Shown: positions 12,101-22,737 of the stretch, one piece after another
Layout of the letters: each line of letters opens with the position of its first letter
How positions within the stretch are numbered: position 1 is the stretch's first letter
NCBI GenBank assembly: GCA_017506865.1
Contig: JAFCMP010000148.1
Location: 100,377 to 164,376, forward strand
Direction: 5' to 3'
Length of the DNA: 64,000 bases
Origin: Tribonema minus
Lineage: Eukaryota; Sar; Xanthophyceae; Tribonematales; Tribonemataceae
The notes under the pieces: generated by a model
Database searches by the model: none
What the model was told of the DNA's origin: nothing
What the model saw: the letters and a program-made list of their open reading frames with translations, nothing else
Position numbers and translations under genes: made by a program

Positions 12101-13676
12101 GCAGCGCGCTGTCCACGATGGCGGCGCCGAGCCGCACGTACGCCGCCGCCTGGCCGCAGTAGTGCGCGTCCGCGGCGCCGACGCTCCACAGACAGTGGTC
12201 GAAGAAGAAGGAGCGCTCCCATGAGGACTGCGCGGAGAGAAGGGGCAAGATCGCGACGCGGCGTTTTGAGTGTAGTCGTCGACTTTGGGTGCAGTCATGA
12301 TGCGTCTGCTGTTGCACGAATGGCGATCGCGATATGGTCTGTTTAGTCGTCAGTGCGGGCCACAACTGATTGCGACACGACGTTTTCAGTATGGCCGTTG
12401 GTGCGGATGCGGTCACGGTGCAGGCGCTGCCGCGCGAATGGCGAAAGCAATATGGCCTGTTCAGTCTTCAGTGCGGGTGCGGGCAGTCTTGTGGGTGCTG
12501 CTGCAAGGGCGGGGTGCGGTGCGTTTATCGCGCGCGCGCGTCTGGACGCGCTCGTGCGTCTGTTGAGGCTGCAACGGCGACCTGAAGCGTGCTTGTGAGC
12601 GCGGCTCTGGTCGTGCGGCATGGATCATCCATCAAAGCGCTACGCAGTGCACAATGTAGTACCTGAGGGAAGACTGTCGACATCGCAGCCACCATCTCTA
12701 CCTCTGGTACGTGTCTCAATCACAAGAATGAGTGGATGATTGTTGTCCCAAATACGCACGTGTAAAAATCAAGGCGCAAAAGCAGCAAGTGCCGCCATAC
12801 CGCAGCCAGCATGTTGGGGTGCGCGCCTGCACCGTTCGCACTCTCTTGGGGTGCGTCGGTCTGCTGCTGCTGCTGTCGTATGGGATGCCACAAACTGGGC
12901 TGGGCGGTACCTCACCTTCTTCTTGTCACTGGTGGCGCCGCCGCTGTCTACAGTGTCGTAGTACGTAGGATCCAGCAGCCGCGTGGTGTTGCCGTCCATG
13001 CTGATGATGGAACGGCACCCCGCCCTGCGCTCTGCGGCTGAGAAAGGCCTCACCCTAACTGCCACGGTAACCCTCGACGGGTCTTTGGCCGAGCTGCAAT
13101 GCACCAGATGAGCCCAGAGTCAGCCACAATGCATGACATATTACAGTGGCAGAGCGGCAGGCTTCAGCAGTTACAGTTGGTGTCGTAAACAGAGTTGGCA
13201 GTCTTCGAGAATTCCGCCTATTGCGTTGAGACGCTCGCGAAGGGACGGGAGGGGTCGGAAGGGCACCGACGCTGACGCCAATACACTCACCGGGATTGCT
13301 CGGCGTCTGTTGCAGTCAGCTCTAGTGCGTTGCTGGTCTTGATGGCTGCCTGTGCTGGTGCTAGTGCCGCTGCAGCGGCATCTGCAGCAGCAATCACACC
13401 TGAGCTGCTGCTACTGCTGCTGCTATCGTCGGAAGACCTCCTGCTCCACAGCAGCTCCGCCTCATCCATTGTTCGCTTATCGACACCGTGGCTGTGCCTC
13501 CTCCCTTGCGGCGAGTGGCTGGGGGGCTTGATCAGCCCCTGCACTCTGCCGCCTGCAGTCGATCGCCGCGAGTTTTGGTGCTCATGGCGCTGATTGACTA
13601 GCGCCACCACTGGAGGCCCGCTCCCTCTCAACCGCGGCGGGCTAGGAAGGGAGCAGCCCTTCATACTCTGCGCCAT
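78..13676 (-). CDS. Kinesin-3-like motor protein, 14 exons, complete
   Basis: An ATP-driven microtubule motor of 1,112 residues. Exons on the minus strand: 13676-13291, 13093-12916, 12227-11791, 11336-11210, 10627-10471, 9470-9046, 8620-8487, 7434-7275, 6481-6332, 4716-4606, 3633-3503, 2600-2383, 1505-1267 and 563-78. All junctions are GT-AG, phases agree and the total length is divisible by three. Motor motifs: VAVRVRPF near residue 140, P-loop GQTGSGKT at 241-248, SSRSH at 437-441, DLAGSE at 490-495, then [18 protein letters not shown] and [22 protein letters not shown] and the nucleotide-pocket sequences resemble kinesin-3 (KIF1/Unc104). A Ser-rich extension of about 128 residues precedes the motor. 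Poly-Gly/Ser insertions follow the P-loop and precede VPYRNS. The tail (residues 669-1112) is Ala/Glu/Gln-rich, with coiled-coil-like stretches; I see no FHA or PH domain. The first ATG of exon 1 (13,676) is taken as start, and the last exon ends in TAA at 78-80. Subfamily assignment is less certain than the kinesin call. Confidence 0.93.
2655..2835. repeat. Acceptor-side exon-edge copies, kinesin intron 11
   Basis: A long copy at 2,657-2,730 and a short one at 2,795-2,830 repeat the 5' edge of exon 12 (GTGGTGCTGGGCCTC and CGCGCGCCTGCAATA). Confidence 0.82.
4181..4215. repeat. Interstitial telomere-type array (CCCTAA)n
   Basis: Five to six uninterrupted CCCTAA units inside a kinesin intron. 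A degenerate array lies at 3,396-3,431 in the next intron. Confidence 0.9.
5440..6330. repeat. Donor-side exon-edge copies, kinesin intron 9
   Basis: About six degenerate tandem units of 130-150 bp. Each repeats the 3' edge of kinesin exon 9 (reverse complement of CACCATTGGTACAACGACGG) plus the start of its intron, with CTGTATACGCCATCAAGCAG-like sequence between. Confidence 0.8.
6630..7030. repeat. Acceptor-side exon-edge copies, kinesin intron 8
   Basis: Three copies (about 6,640, 6,765, 6,985) of the 5' edge of kinesin exon 9, carrying GCGCTCCACCTGC and the adjoining intron GAGAGCGTTGACGCC. Confidence 0.8.
7580..7860. repeat. Acceptor-side exon-edge copies, kinesin intron 7
   Basis: Two copies (7,585-7,645 and 7,790-7,855) of the 5' edge of exon 8 with the 3' splice site, carrying GCGTCCCGTGGTAGGAC. 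A donor-side copy of the same exon's other edge lies at 7,110-7,150. Confidence 0.85.
9915..9961 (+). tRNA. 3' half of an elongator tRNA-Met(CAT), truncated
   Basis: Within kinesin intron 5, antisense to the gene. It shows an anticodon stem TCAGG/TCTGA around loop CTCATGA (anticodon CAT), variable loop AAGTC, T arm GCAGG-TTCAAAT-CCTGC, and a 3' acceptor strand TCACCCA plus A. The preceding 27 bases do not supply the expected 5' acceptor strand TGGGTGA or a D arm. This is therefore a tRNA fragment, pseudogene or the head of a tRNA-derived repeat, not a working gene as it stands. Confidence 0.55.
9985..10415. repeat. Donor-side exon-edge copies, kinesin intron 5
   Basis: Three copies (about 9,988, 10,148, 10,345) of the 3' edge of kinesin exon 5. 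They carry CGCGCCGAGC and GAGGCGCGGCC-like blocks and are separated by CCCTAA-rich spacers. Confidence 0.85.
10745..11135. repeat. Acceptor-side exon-edge copies, kinesin intron 4
   Basis: Three copies (about 10,750, 10,905, 11,070) of the 5' edge of kinesin exon 5. Each spans GCGCACGCGCAGCGG to GAGGTCGCCGACCTG, so each keeps the CAG 3' splice site. Confidence 0.88.
11460..11720. repeat. Acceptor-side exon-edge copies, kinesin intron 3
   Basis: Two copies (11,463-11,565 and 11,618-11,715) of the 5' edge of exon 4, each with ATCAGCCCCTG and CCCATCGTTGCTCGC. Confidence 0.85.
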
Positions 13677-14599
13677 GCTGGCTGGCACGCAGCCGTAGCA
13701 GGCGCACGGCAATTCGCAGGCGTCGTCTCTCTCTGCTCTTTTCGTGTTGTCTTCTCACTCACTCTCACTTCTCGCGGTTTCAAGACCTGAAACGACGCAG
13801 ATGTGAGGGGTACAACCGATCTCATAGGGCCCCTCGTACTTTTATTATATTCCACTTGTGCTTCTGAAGATGCAGATGTCAATACTGTTGGACTGCCCCT
13901 TGAAGGCAGGCGAAGGCCATACACTAGATGATATACACTAGATGATCACAGTTGGCACATGTGGCATTGGCTTGGTCTACATATTCTCAACCACACTCGC
14001 ACATAGCCCGCCTTGGTTGACACATCAACTAGCTCGTCGGTGCAGGCTACAGTAGATTTGGCATAATGTCACACAAGCTCTCGTCAGTAGTCCTCAGCAG
14101 TGCTTCGGATACAACAAAGCTCAGTGATACATTTCACTATTGCTGGAGAGTCCATCGTCTTGCGCGCTGCGAAACACTCCTTATGGAAATCTCACAATGC
14201 AGATCAGCCATAAGTGCGTTGACGCTTGTGCCAGTGCTAATGACCTCACAACAAAAAAAGGCGAGCTTTTGGTGCAACAATACCGAGTCTCAAAATGGGT
14301 GGGCAAGGGTATGGGGGGTATCTGCTTCAAAGGTAGGTATAACTGCGTGTGTGCCTAAGCTTTGGTGCCGCGTTGCCAGAGAGTTGCGGATGGCGGCGTG
14401 AGGGACTTGACTTAAGGTTCTTGTGCCAGGCGCTGCAGAGGAGGAGCAGTTTGGCAGCTCGTTGACTGGAGCTCGACACTGACAGAAAAACTTTGAACCT
14501 GCCCCGACTGGACTACATTGACCATCTGTGTCATCTGTGGGGGGCCATTCGTGATCAGTAACTGCTGTAAGTCATAGCTCCCTGGAGCTCGCTGGCGTG
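13677..14599. promoter_or_regulatory. Spacer between divergent kinesin and KH genes
   Basis: A 0.9 kb region between two divergent first exons, so it should carry both promoters. It is less GC-rich than the genes. I see no clear TATA box or repeat; the direct repeat ACTAGATGAT(C) (13,922-13,947) is the only noticeable structure. Confidence 0.4.
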
Positions 14600-15427
14600 A
14601 TGGAGGACCGGATTCACGCAGGGAACGGTGCAACAGATAGCCAGCGGTGGGATCCGGAGGTCAACTACAGTCAGCACAGTAATGGACTACAGAGCTTTTG
14701 GCAGCCCCCTGCTCGGCGCAGGCAGCCAGATGACGAGGCTGCCATGCACAGGCAGGCCGCCGCTGCTGCGCACAAACAGCAACACGACTTTTACGCCTAC
14801 GGCGAAGGCCACCAGCAGCAGCACTTCCAGGCGCAGCAGCAGCAGCAACAGCAGCACCTGCACCAGCATCATCACCACCAGCAGCAACAGCAGCTGCAGC
14901 AACAGCAGATGCAGCACCAGCAGCACCAGCAGCAGCAGCGCATGGCGCACCAGCCGTCGCCGCAGAGCCGGCAGCACAGCGGCAAGGGCGCGCTGCACTG
15001 GCCCTCCCGGATAGGCGGCATCATCTCAAATCGGCACAGCGGCGGCCCTGGCGGCCCTGGCGCCGGGCCCGGCAAGCTCGGCCACCCCTCCTTGGCGGGG
15101 GGCATGTACGGCATGCCGCCCGGTGCGGGGCGCCCCGAGCTCCCCCACAACCTGCAGCAACCCCCGGCCCCCTACAACCGCATCCCGGGGTCCATGTCGG
15201 CCGACGCGCTGCAGGCGAGCCTCTCCGGCCTGAGCCTCAGCGACGGCGGCGGCGGCGCCATGGCGCAGAATGGGGGCGGGGGCGGGGCGCTGCCGCCCCC
15301 CCCCGGGGGGCGTACGCGGCGCCCCCGATCTACGCGCAGCACACTTTCCCGGGAACGTTCCCGGGGCCGCAGCACCGCGGCGGCGGCGGCGGCATAGTGC
15401 CCGCGTCGGCGTCGGGGCTCAGCGCCA

Positions 15428-15485
<58 letters not shown>

Positions 15486-18400
15486 AAGCAACGCGTCGTC
15501 CGAGGCGGTGTCGCGCGTCCTCATACCGAACGCCAAGATCGGCGCCGTCATCGGCAAGGGCGGCGCAATCGTCAAGCACATCCGCGAGTGCAGCGGCGCG
15601 CGCGTGACGATCTCGGACGCCGGCGACGACGCGGGCTGGGCGGGCGGCGGCGGCCCCGGCGGCGGCGAGCGCCTCGTCCACCTCGTGGGCTCGTTCGGCG
15701 CCGTCGTGGCAGCGCTCGGCGCGATTCTTGCGCACGCGGAGACGCCCAGCAACGGCGAGCCGCTGCCCGGGCTCGCGCAGCTCGTCGCGGGCGGGCTGCT
15801 GAGCGGCGAGGCGGCGGCGGCGGTGGATGCGGCGATCACGGTGCCGCCGAGCGCGTTCCGCATGCTCATACCCAATGCCAAGGCGGGCGCGCTGATTGGT
15901 GAGCGCCCAACTCTAGCCCTAATGGTAACCCTTGACTCGAATGATCACCGTGCCGCCAAGCACGTTCCGCATGCTCATACCCAACGCCAAGGCGGGCGCG
16001 CTGATTTGGTGAGCGCCCAACCCTAACCCTAACCCTTGTTCTGGATTCTAGCTCTAACACAGAATGCGCTGATAGGTGAATCTTGGAGTGCGGCGGCGAC
16101 GCCGCAGCGCTGATAGGCGAGAGCCCAACCCTAGCTTGAACCCTCATCCTTGACTCTGACCTCAGTATATGGCGCGCTGACGAACGAGTCCGTGAGGGCG
16201 GCGGCGACGCCGCAGCGCCGGGCATCGGCGCACACGCGTGGAAGCATGTGTCTGTGTCTGCCGCGGGCTTGCACAGTGGGCGTGTCTGTGGTTTTTCCAG
16301 TGCGTGTTCGTCATCTCGGGTGCGGCGGCATCGGCATCGGCGGCGGCGGTGCGGCGCTGGAGCTGTGTACGCTACTCAGAGGAGGAAGCCGGGGGGGGAG
16401 GGAGGGGCCCCTAATGCTGCAGGAGATGACTGCGCGCAGTGCTCTTGAATGCCGTCTTGGCTGTGTGAGGCGACGTTACTGCGTGTGGCTGCATCTGCCG
16501 CAGCTGCTCCGCGCCGTGTGGGCGCAGTGCCGGCAGGGGAGGGGAGAGGGGGGGCGGGGGGCGACATCCAATGGGGTGCAAGGCACAGCATTTGCCAATT
16601 TTGCGGGGAGACGTATCAGAACAGGGAGGGCACGGCGCAAGACAGAGGTTTGAGCGGCACGTCACCTCTGTCAGCACCGCCAACTGTGACGCGCAAGAGG
16701 GCGTGACGCTCCGCTGCCGCTGCTGCGCGCTGCCGCCCCGTGCACCACCTCACAGCATCACACGTACACTACCCGTAGCGATGGCGCACCCTAGCTACAG
16801 TACCTCACATGTATTTTACCCGTAGCAATGGTGCACCCCAGCTACAGTACCTCACATGTACGCTACCCGCAGCGATGGTGCACCCCAGCTACAGTATCAC
16901 ATGTACACTACCCGTCGTGACGGCGTACCTTAGCTACAGTACCTATCACACGTCCTCTACTCATAGCGATGGTGCGCTCAGCCTCGAATGCCGCCGCCCG
17001 CCACCCGCCGCCGCGCTAACCCTAGCTACAGTACCCATCACGTGTACTCTACCCATAGCGATGTTGCGGCCTAGCCACGCCGCTGGCCGCCGCTGCGCTA
17101 ATCTCCGCCTATCTACAGCACCTATCACATGTAATATACCCGTAGCGATGTTGCCCCCTAGCTGCGCCGCCGGCCGCCGCCGCCGCGCTAAATTCCGCGC
17201 CCCCGCCGCGTCTTGCCGCGACCTTACGTGCTCACGCAATGAGAGTTTTATTTTGTGAACCTTAAAATCTGCATTGCAGGCCGCGGCGGCACTACCATCA
17301 AGGCCATCCGCGACGCGAGCGGCGCGCGCATCGAGATCTCCAGCCACCTCGCGGGGAACCTGCCGGCGCCGCCGGGGGGCGCGGGCGCCGCGGGGCCGCC
17401 GACGCCCGCCGCCATCGCCGTGGCGCTGTCTGCGGACCGCGTCGTCTCGGTGTCGGGGCCGTTCGCGGCGTGCGTGCGCGCGCACCACCTCATCGTCGCC
17501 AGCGTGAGTGGCTATGTGCGGGCGTACTTGTTCTTGAGGGGTACTCTTGAAGTGTACTCTTGAAGTGTGCTGTACTTCAACGTGCGTCGTGTTGGTGTTG
17601 GGGCCGTTCGCGGCGTGCGTGCGTGCGCACCACCTCATCGTCGCCAGCGTGAGTCGTCTCGCACATGGCGCAACCAGCAGGGCACCTTCCTGCTTATTGC
17701 TGCTGCTTGTCTTCACGTACCCATGCAGTGCCGCGCGACGTGCGCACATGACGATCTTGAAGTGTAATTGTGAAGTATACTATTCAAGTATATTCTTGAA
17801 GTGGGCTATACTTCAACATGCGTCGTCTCGGTATCGGGGCCGTTCGCGGCGTGCGTGCGCGCGCACCACCTCATCGTCGCCAGCGTGAGTACTATTGAAG
17901 TTCGATATACTTCCATGTGCTTCGCGGGGGGTCGCGGGCCGTTGGCGGCGCGCGCGCGCGCGTGCGCACCGCGTCATGTGTCGCCTTCTTGAAGTGTACT
18001 CTTGAAGTAAGCTATACTTCAACATGCCTGGCTGTTCGTGTCGGTGTCGGGGCCGTTCGTTCGCGACGTGCGTGCGCGCGCACCACCTCATCGTCGCCAG
18101 CGTGAGTCATTGCTACGAAAAGTTCAACCCAAACCCACGCATCCCATTCAAACCCAAACTGGTCCCCGCTATCACACTGCACCATTGAAGATGGTAGTGC
18201 GGCGCGCGCGTGTCGTGCGCATGTGCATGCGTGCGTGTTCTCAAAGTATACCACTCTTGAAGTGTGCTATCACTTACACATGCTTCGCGGGGTGTCGGGG
18301 CCGTTCGCGGCGTGCGCGCGCGCGCACCACCTCATCGTCGCCAGCGTGAGTACTCTTGAAGTTTGCTATACTTCGACATGCTTCGCAGGGGGTCGCGGGC

Positions 18401-21400
18401 TGTCGGCGGCGCACGCGTGCGCATGCGCACCACTTCTTAAGGTATACTCTTGAAGTATGCAACACGTCAACGTGCTGGGCTTTCGCAGGGTGTCTGGGCC
18501 GGTGGCGGCGCACGCGAGCGAGCCCAACGTGAACTTCAAAGTTGCAAGTTGAAGTTTGTACTTGCGGCCCTCGCGCAACGTGTCGCGTGGTTGCCACGTG
18601 GTGCGTCGCAAGCACGAGTGCGTAACGCCTATTCACATGCATACATGCATATACTAAGTACACCCATACTTCAATACTTCTTTGAAGTATGTATATATTC
18701 GAAGTATTTGCATGTGCCTGGCTTTTGCAACATGTGTCATGTATGTACCCTCGTGTGGCCGCGCCTGACCCCTGCCACCCCTGCGCATGCGCTGCTGCTG
18801 CTGCCGCTGCCGCGGCCGCTCGCTGCAGCTCGCTGTTGGTACTGCTGCTGCTGGTACTGCTGCCGCTGCTGGTACTGCTGCTGCTGCTGCTGCTGCTGGT
18901 GCTGCTAATGCTACCACTGCTGCTGGTGCTGCTGCTAACTGCTGCTGCTACCACTAATGCTACTACTGCTGCTGCTGCTGCTGCTGCTTACTGCTGCTAT
19001 TAATTCTGCTGCTGCCGCTGCTGCTGCTGCTGCAGATGATGGACCAAGGCGTGATGGCGATGCCGCCCCCCATCCCCATATCCATGTCGATGCCCAATCC
19101 TAGCGGTTACGTGCCAGGCGGCGGCGGCGGCGGCGGCGGCGGCGGCATGGGCTCAGGTACGCCATGCGCGCTGCGCCAAGGAGCGCTTGCTGACGCTAGC
19201 TGCAACCCCGATGACGATGCATGTTAGGTATTTGCGGGCTCGCGCGTTTGGCTTGGCAGCAGCGTGTGACTGTCGCGGCACTGCATGCAAGCCTGGGGAA
19301 GAGCGTGCCGCCGCGCGCCGCCGCAGCGTCAGTCGCCTGCATCGCTGTCGCGGCGACGCAGTGCATGGGCGGCGCGCGGTGCCCACCGCCAGGCGCAATG
19401 CCATCTCCCCAGCGACGACCGCACCACAGCCGCACCTGCGCGATGCACAGTCCCGCTTGGCAAGCTCTACGATCGCATAGGACACCCTGCCTCCCTTGGG
19501 GCCGGTATAAATAGGGTTAGGGTTAGAGTTAGGGTTAGGGTTACCTAACCCTAAGTCCACAAGCAACGCTTGGCAGCAGCGCGAAGCGTGCGCGGAGGTC
19601 GTCGCGGGCTGCTGCTGCTGCGACGCCGCTCGCAAGCTGCGGCGCCGCAATGCCGGGGACCGCAGAACTGAGCCCGTCATCGCCGCGCTTTCCCCGCGCA
19701 TGTTGTTGTGCGTGTACGCGCCGCAGGCTACTACTCGCGCTACAGCGGCGGCATTGAGACGCTGCCGATGGCGGGCGGCGCGCGCGGCGGCGGCGGCGGC
19801 GGCGCAAACATGGACTACGGCGATGCAAAGCTGCCGCCCGCCGCCGTAGGCCGCGGCGACTACTATGCTGGCGGCGGCGGCCACGACTTTGACGGCACCG
19901 GTGCGATGCCGCAAAGGCCTGGACTGAGGTCTGAGGAGGGGTATGGCGGCGGCGGCGGCGGCGGCGTGGCGTCGCTGGGGGGCCGCGAGTTTGAGCTGTT
20001 TGCGGGGGGGGCGGCGGGGGGCGCGCCGCGGCTGCCGCGCGGCGCGCAGGCGCGCTCGTGGGCGCCCATGGAGGTGCGCTAATGACTCACTCACTCACTC
20101 ACTCATACACTCACTCTCACTCAGTCACTCATCTTGAAACCCTTTCTGCTTACGTCTCTTCCATAATCTCGGATAGTGTATTTGACTCACTTGCCACTCG
20201 CTCGCTCGACCAATGTGTGGGCGCACCAGGGGACGGCGGTCGGGGCAGTGTGGACACGGCCGGACCTTGAGGTGCGTCGTGCGCTCAAGTGGCCAAGTAG
20301 CAGGCATGGTCATGCCTCCACTCTGTGGGCGTGCGCGCAGGCAGGCAGTGTCGTGGTGCCTTTTTTTCGGAGGGGGGAGGTCATATGCCAGGGTCCTCGA
20401 TGATGCATCGTTGTGCTTTGAGTCTGCAGGCGTGCGCGCAGCCATGCCTCCCCTGGTGCCTGCTGTGTCTAGCACGTGACCGAAGTAGCCAAGGGGGGGG
20501 GCAGGGAGGAGGGGGGGCACACGCCGTGCCGTGCGCGCTTTCGCCGCGCGGCTGACGCGGGGCGCGCGAGCGCCCGCCGAGCGCTGCGTGCTGCGCGCGT
20601 CACTGCGGCAACACATGCGCACGCACGACGATTGTGCACGGCGGCGCTGACGGCGCAAGCCCGTGGGTGGCTAGCGCGCACGCGCGCTTGCGGGGGACGT
20701 GGGTCAGGAGGGGAGGGGGGGCGCGCGGGGGGCATTCAGCGCGGCAGGCCCATCAGCAGCGGCCCATGTACAGCCCAGCGGCGGTTCTAACAGGGGTTTG
20801 AAGGTAGCAGCGGATGGTGTTCAAATAAGGCGCAAGCGCGGACCCACGAGCTGCATGCGCGCGCCTGCGCCCAGGCGCGGCATGGCGCCACGTGCGTCAG
20901 CGCAGGGTTAGGCTTAGGGTTAGGGTTAGGTTTGGACTAGGGTTAGGTTAGCCTAACCCTAACCCTAACCCTCCATGCGCAGTGTGCTGTCACGCAAGCG
21001 CCAGCCGCGGTGGCACGAGGTTCCTCTGGCGCTTGCACTACGTCGATCAACTGCGCACAGCCCTTGGAGCCGCCAGCGCAGTGACACGCGCATCTTGCGG
21101 CCGGTGCGCTCGCGTTACGGCGGCCTCAAGGGACATAAGTAGCACGCACTGCTCCCCTGCGGCGCCTTTCGCCGACAGCGGTTCGCACCGCCACGCTGGC
21201 ACCTCTGCAGGGGATGGGATTAACGCTGTGCTCAGTGCTCAGAACGGCGGCCGCGTGTCCGCTCAGTGTGATGTACTGGAGCATGCCCCCCCCCCCCCCC
21301 CCCCCCCCACCCCACACAGCTGCGTACCCCTTGCGCATCAGTCCAGATACTCTGTCTGCATGTCTGCATACAGCTGTTTTGTGTTGTTCCTTACTGGCGA

Positions 21401-22077
21401 ATGCATCGTTGAAGTACCGCCATCCCACTGTCGTGTGCGGTTCCTCACTGGTGAATCCGGGATGTTCCCATCTGGCGAATGCATCGTCCCATCTACCGCC
21501 CCCCCACGGTTGTGTGCGGTTCCTCACCGGCGAATGACCGTGATTTGAATCCCCCCCTCTCCCTCAGCTAACCCCCTCCCGCCCCCTTCCCCCATGTCCC
21601 CCCTCTCCCCCCCCGCAGCTGCCAGGCGGCGACCTCGCGCAGCTCGACATGGACCGCAACGTGCTCAACCTCATGAACCTGTCGGGCGCAATGAGCGCGG
21701 AGGACCGCACGCGCGCCGCGACGGTGCCCACCGACGCGTCGTCGTACGCGTCGCCGCCGCAGCAGCAGCCGCAGCAGCAGCAGCAGCGCGATCAAGCGAG
21801 CCCGGCGGCGGCGGCAGCGAAGGACGCGCAGCTCTCCGAATACCTCGCCAATGCGCACGGCAACCCACGGTGGGGCGACGCTTCCGCCGGCGGCGGCAGC
21901 GGCGGCGGCGGCAGCGGCGGCGGCGGCAGCGGCGGCGGCGACAGCGATGGCGGCGAAGCCGATGGCGATCGCCGCACTGACGGCGGCAGCGGCGACGGCA
22001 GCGGCGGCGGTGACGGCGGCGGCGATGGCAGCGGTGACAAGGCCGCAAGCGATCCTCCAAATGCTGCTGAAGCATGA
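14600..22077 (+). CDS. Two-KH-domain RNA-binding protein (PCBP/hnRNP K-like), 5 exons, apparent 1-base frameshift
   Basis: A KH-domain protein that probably binds single-stranded RNA or DNA. Exons: 14600-15898, 17280-17503, 19036-19156, 19727-20073 and 21619-22077, about 816 residues. Junction phases agree (1, 0, 1, 0). The N-terminus is rich in Gln and His. A poly-Gly run near residue 280 leads into KH1 (RVLIPNAKIGAVIGKGGAIV, GXXG loop GKGG). KH2 (FRMLIPNAKAGALIG, then RGGTTIKAIRDASGARIEI) is split by intron 1 inside its GXXG loop. The C-terminus has Gly-rich and Gln-rich stretches. The frame used from 14,600 and the frame encoding the KH domains differ by one base. The switch falls at C9-G6 (15,296-15,310), so one missing homopolymer base, a sequencing slip or an unrecognised intron explains it. 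A stop at 20,080 would end the protein early if exon 4 were not spliced, but the phase match favours exon 5. Introns 1, 2 and 4 hold exon-edge copies or inverted telomere motifs. Confidence 0.9.
15930..16020. repeat. Donor-side exon-edge copy, KH gene intron 1
   Basis: A near-exact copy of the last 55 bases of exon 1 and the first bases of intron 1: GTGCCGCCAAGCACGTTCCG to GCTGATTTGGTGAGCGCCCAA. One extra T sits at the junction, which puts the decoy donor out of frame. Confidence 0.95.
17583..18540. repeat. Donor-side exon-edge copies, KH gene intron 2
   Basis: Seven copies of the 3' edge of the KH2 exon (GGGGCCGTTCGCGGCGTGCG to CGTCGCCAGCGTGAGT) start at about 17,583, 17,822, 17,915, 18,030, 18,285, 18,380 and 18,488. 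Four retain an intact decoy 5' splice site. Spacers carry TTGAAGTGTACT-type motifs. Confidence 0.93.
19513..19554. repeat. Inverted telomere-type motif, TTAGGG then CCCTAA
   Basis: Four to five TTAGGG units run into CCTAACCCTAAG, so the array can fold back on itself. It lies in KH gene intron 3, just after TATAAATAG (19,506-19,514). Confidence 0.9.
20904..20972. repeat. Inverted telomere-type motif in KH gene intron 4
   Basis: Degenerate TTAGGG units (20,904-20,948) are followed head-to-head by GCCTAACCCTAACCCTAACC (20,950-20,972). Confidence 0.9.
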
Positions 22078-22703
22078 TGCACGATTGCCCGAATGCGCAC
22101 AGGGGCTGGCGCACGGACAGCCGGTCGTTCTGACCCGGCCTGAACGGGGACACCGCAGCAGCGGTGGCAGCAAGCCTCCTGCTGCTGAGCATCCACTAGA
22201 GTGTGCGTTCCTCTCTCCCTGAGCTCCCCCCCCCTCCTCCCCAGCCTGGTCAAGTGCTCCCAGCCCCCCCATTCCCCCCCCCCGCCAGTCTTCCTCTTGC
22301 GTTTCTTGCTCTGTACATGTGCCTGCCAAAAACCACCTGTCCGTGCCAACCTGCCCGCTTCTTCCCATGGTCCCACTGCCCGCGCCCTGCAAGGCACGAG
22401 AGCCGTGCATCCTGAGCCTGGCACCCCCTTCCCGCAACAACGCTCAGCATGCTTATACCTACATACCCCCCCCCCCCCCCCCCCGCCCCTCCCCCCTCTC
22501 CGGCCCATGAGCCTCACGACATCCCATCCGCCAGTCGGCGCCCCCAGGGCGGCAGCGGCCTTTAGTCGTGGTTCTCCCAGTCGCTTGTGAACACACACAC
22601 GCACGCTCCTGCGTTTCTCACTGTTGCGCAAGGGCGCCATCTGCTGCACCGCTGCCATCGCAACGACTGTGATGATCGCCAGGGCCGGCTTGCATTCCGC
22701 TTT

Positions 22704-22737
<34 letters not shown>

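Noticed and set aside
14597..14599. GTG start for the KH gene
   Set aside because: An ATG follows immediately in frame at 14,600 and a GTG start is unlikely in a nuclear gene.
20080..20082. TAA as the end of the KH gene
   Set aside because: It lies seven bases past a GAG|GTGCGC donor, and the exon at 21,619 joins in the same phase with a continuing Gln/Gly-rich sequence. Use of this stop in an alternative transcript remains possible.
19153..20094. 313-codon minus-strand open frame
   Set aside because: It is a shadow of the KH-gene exons 3 and 4, dominated by Ala/Arg from GC-rich codons on the opposite strand.
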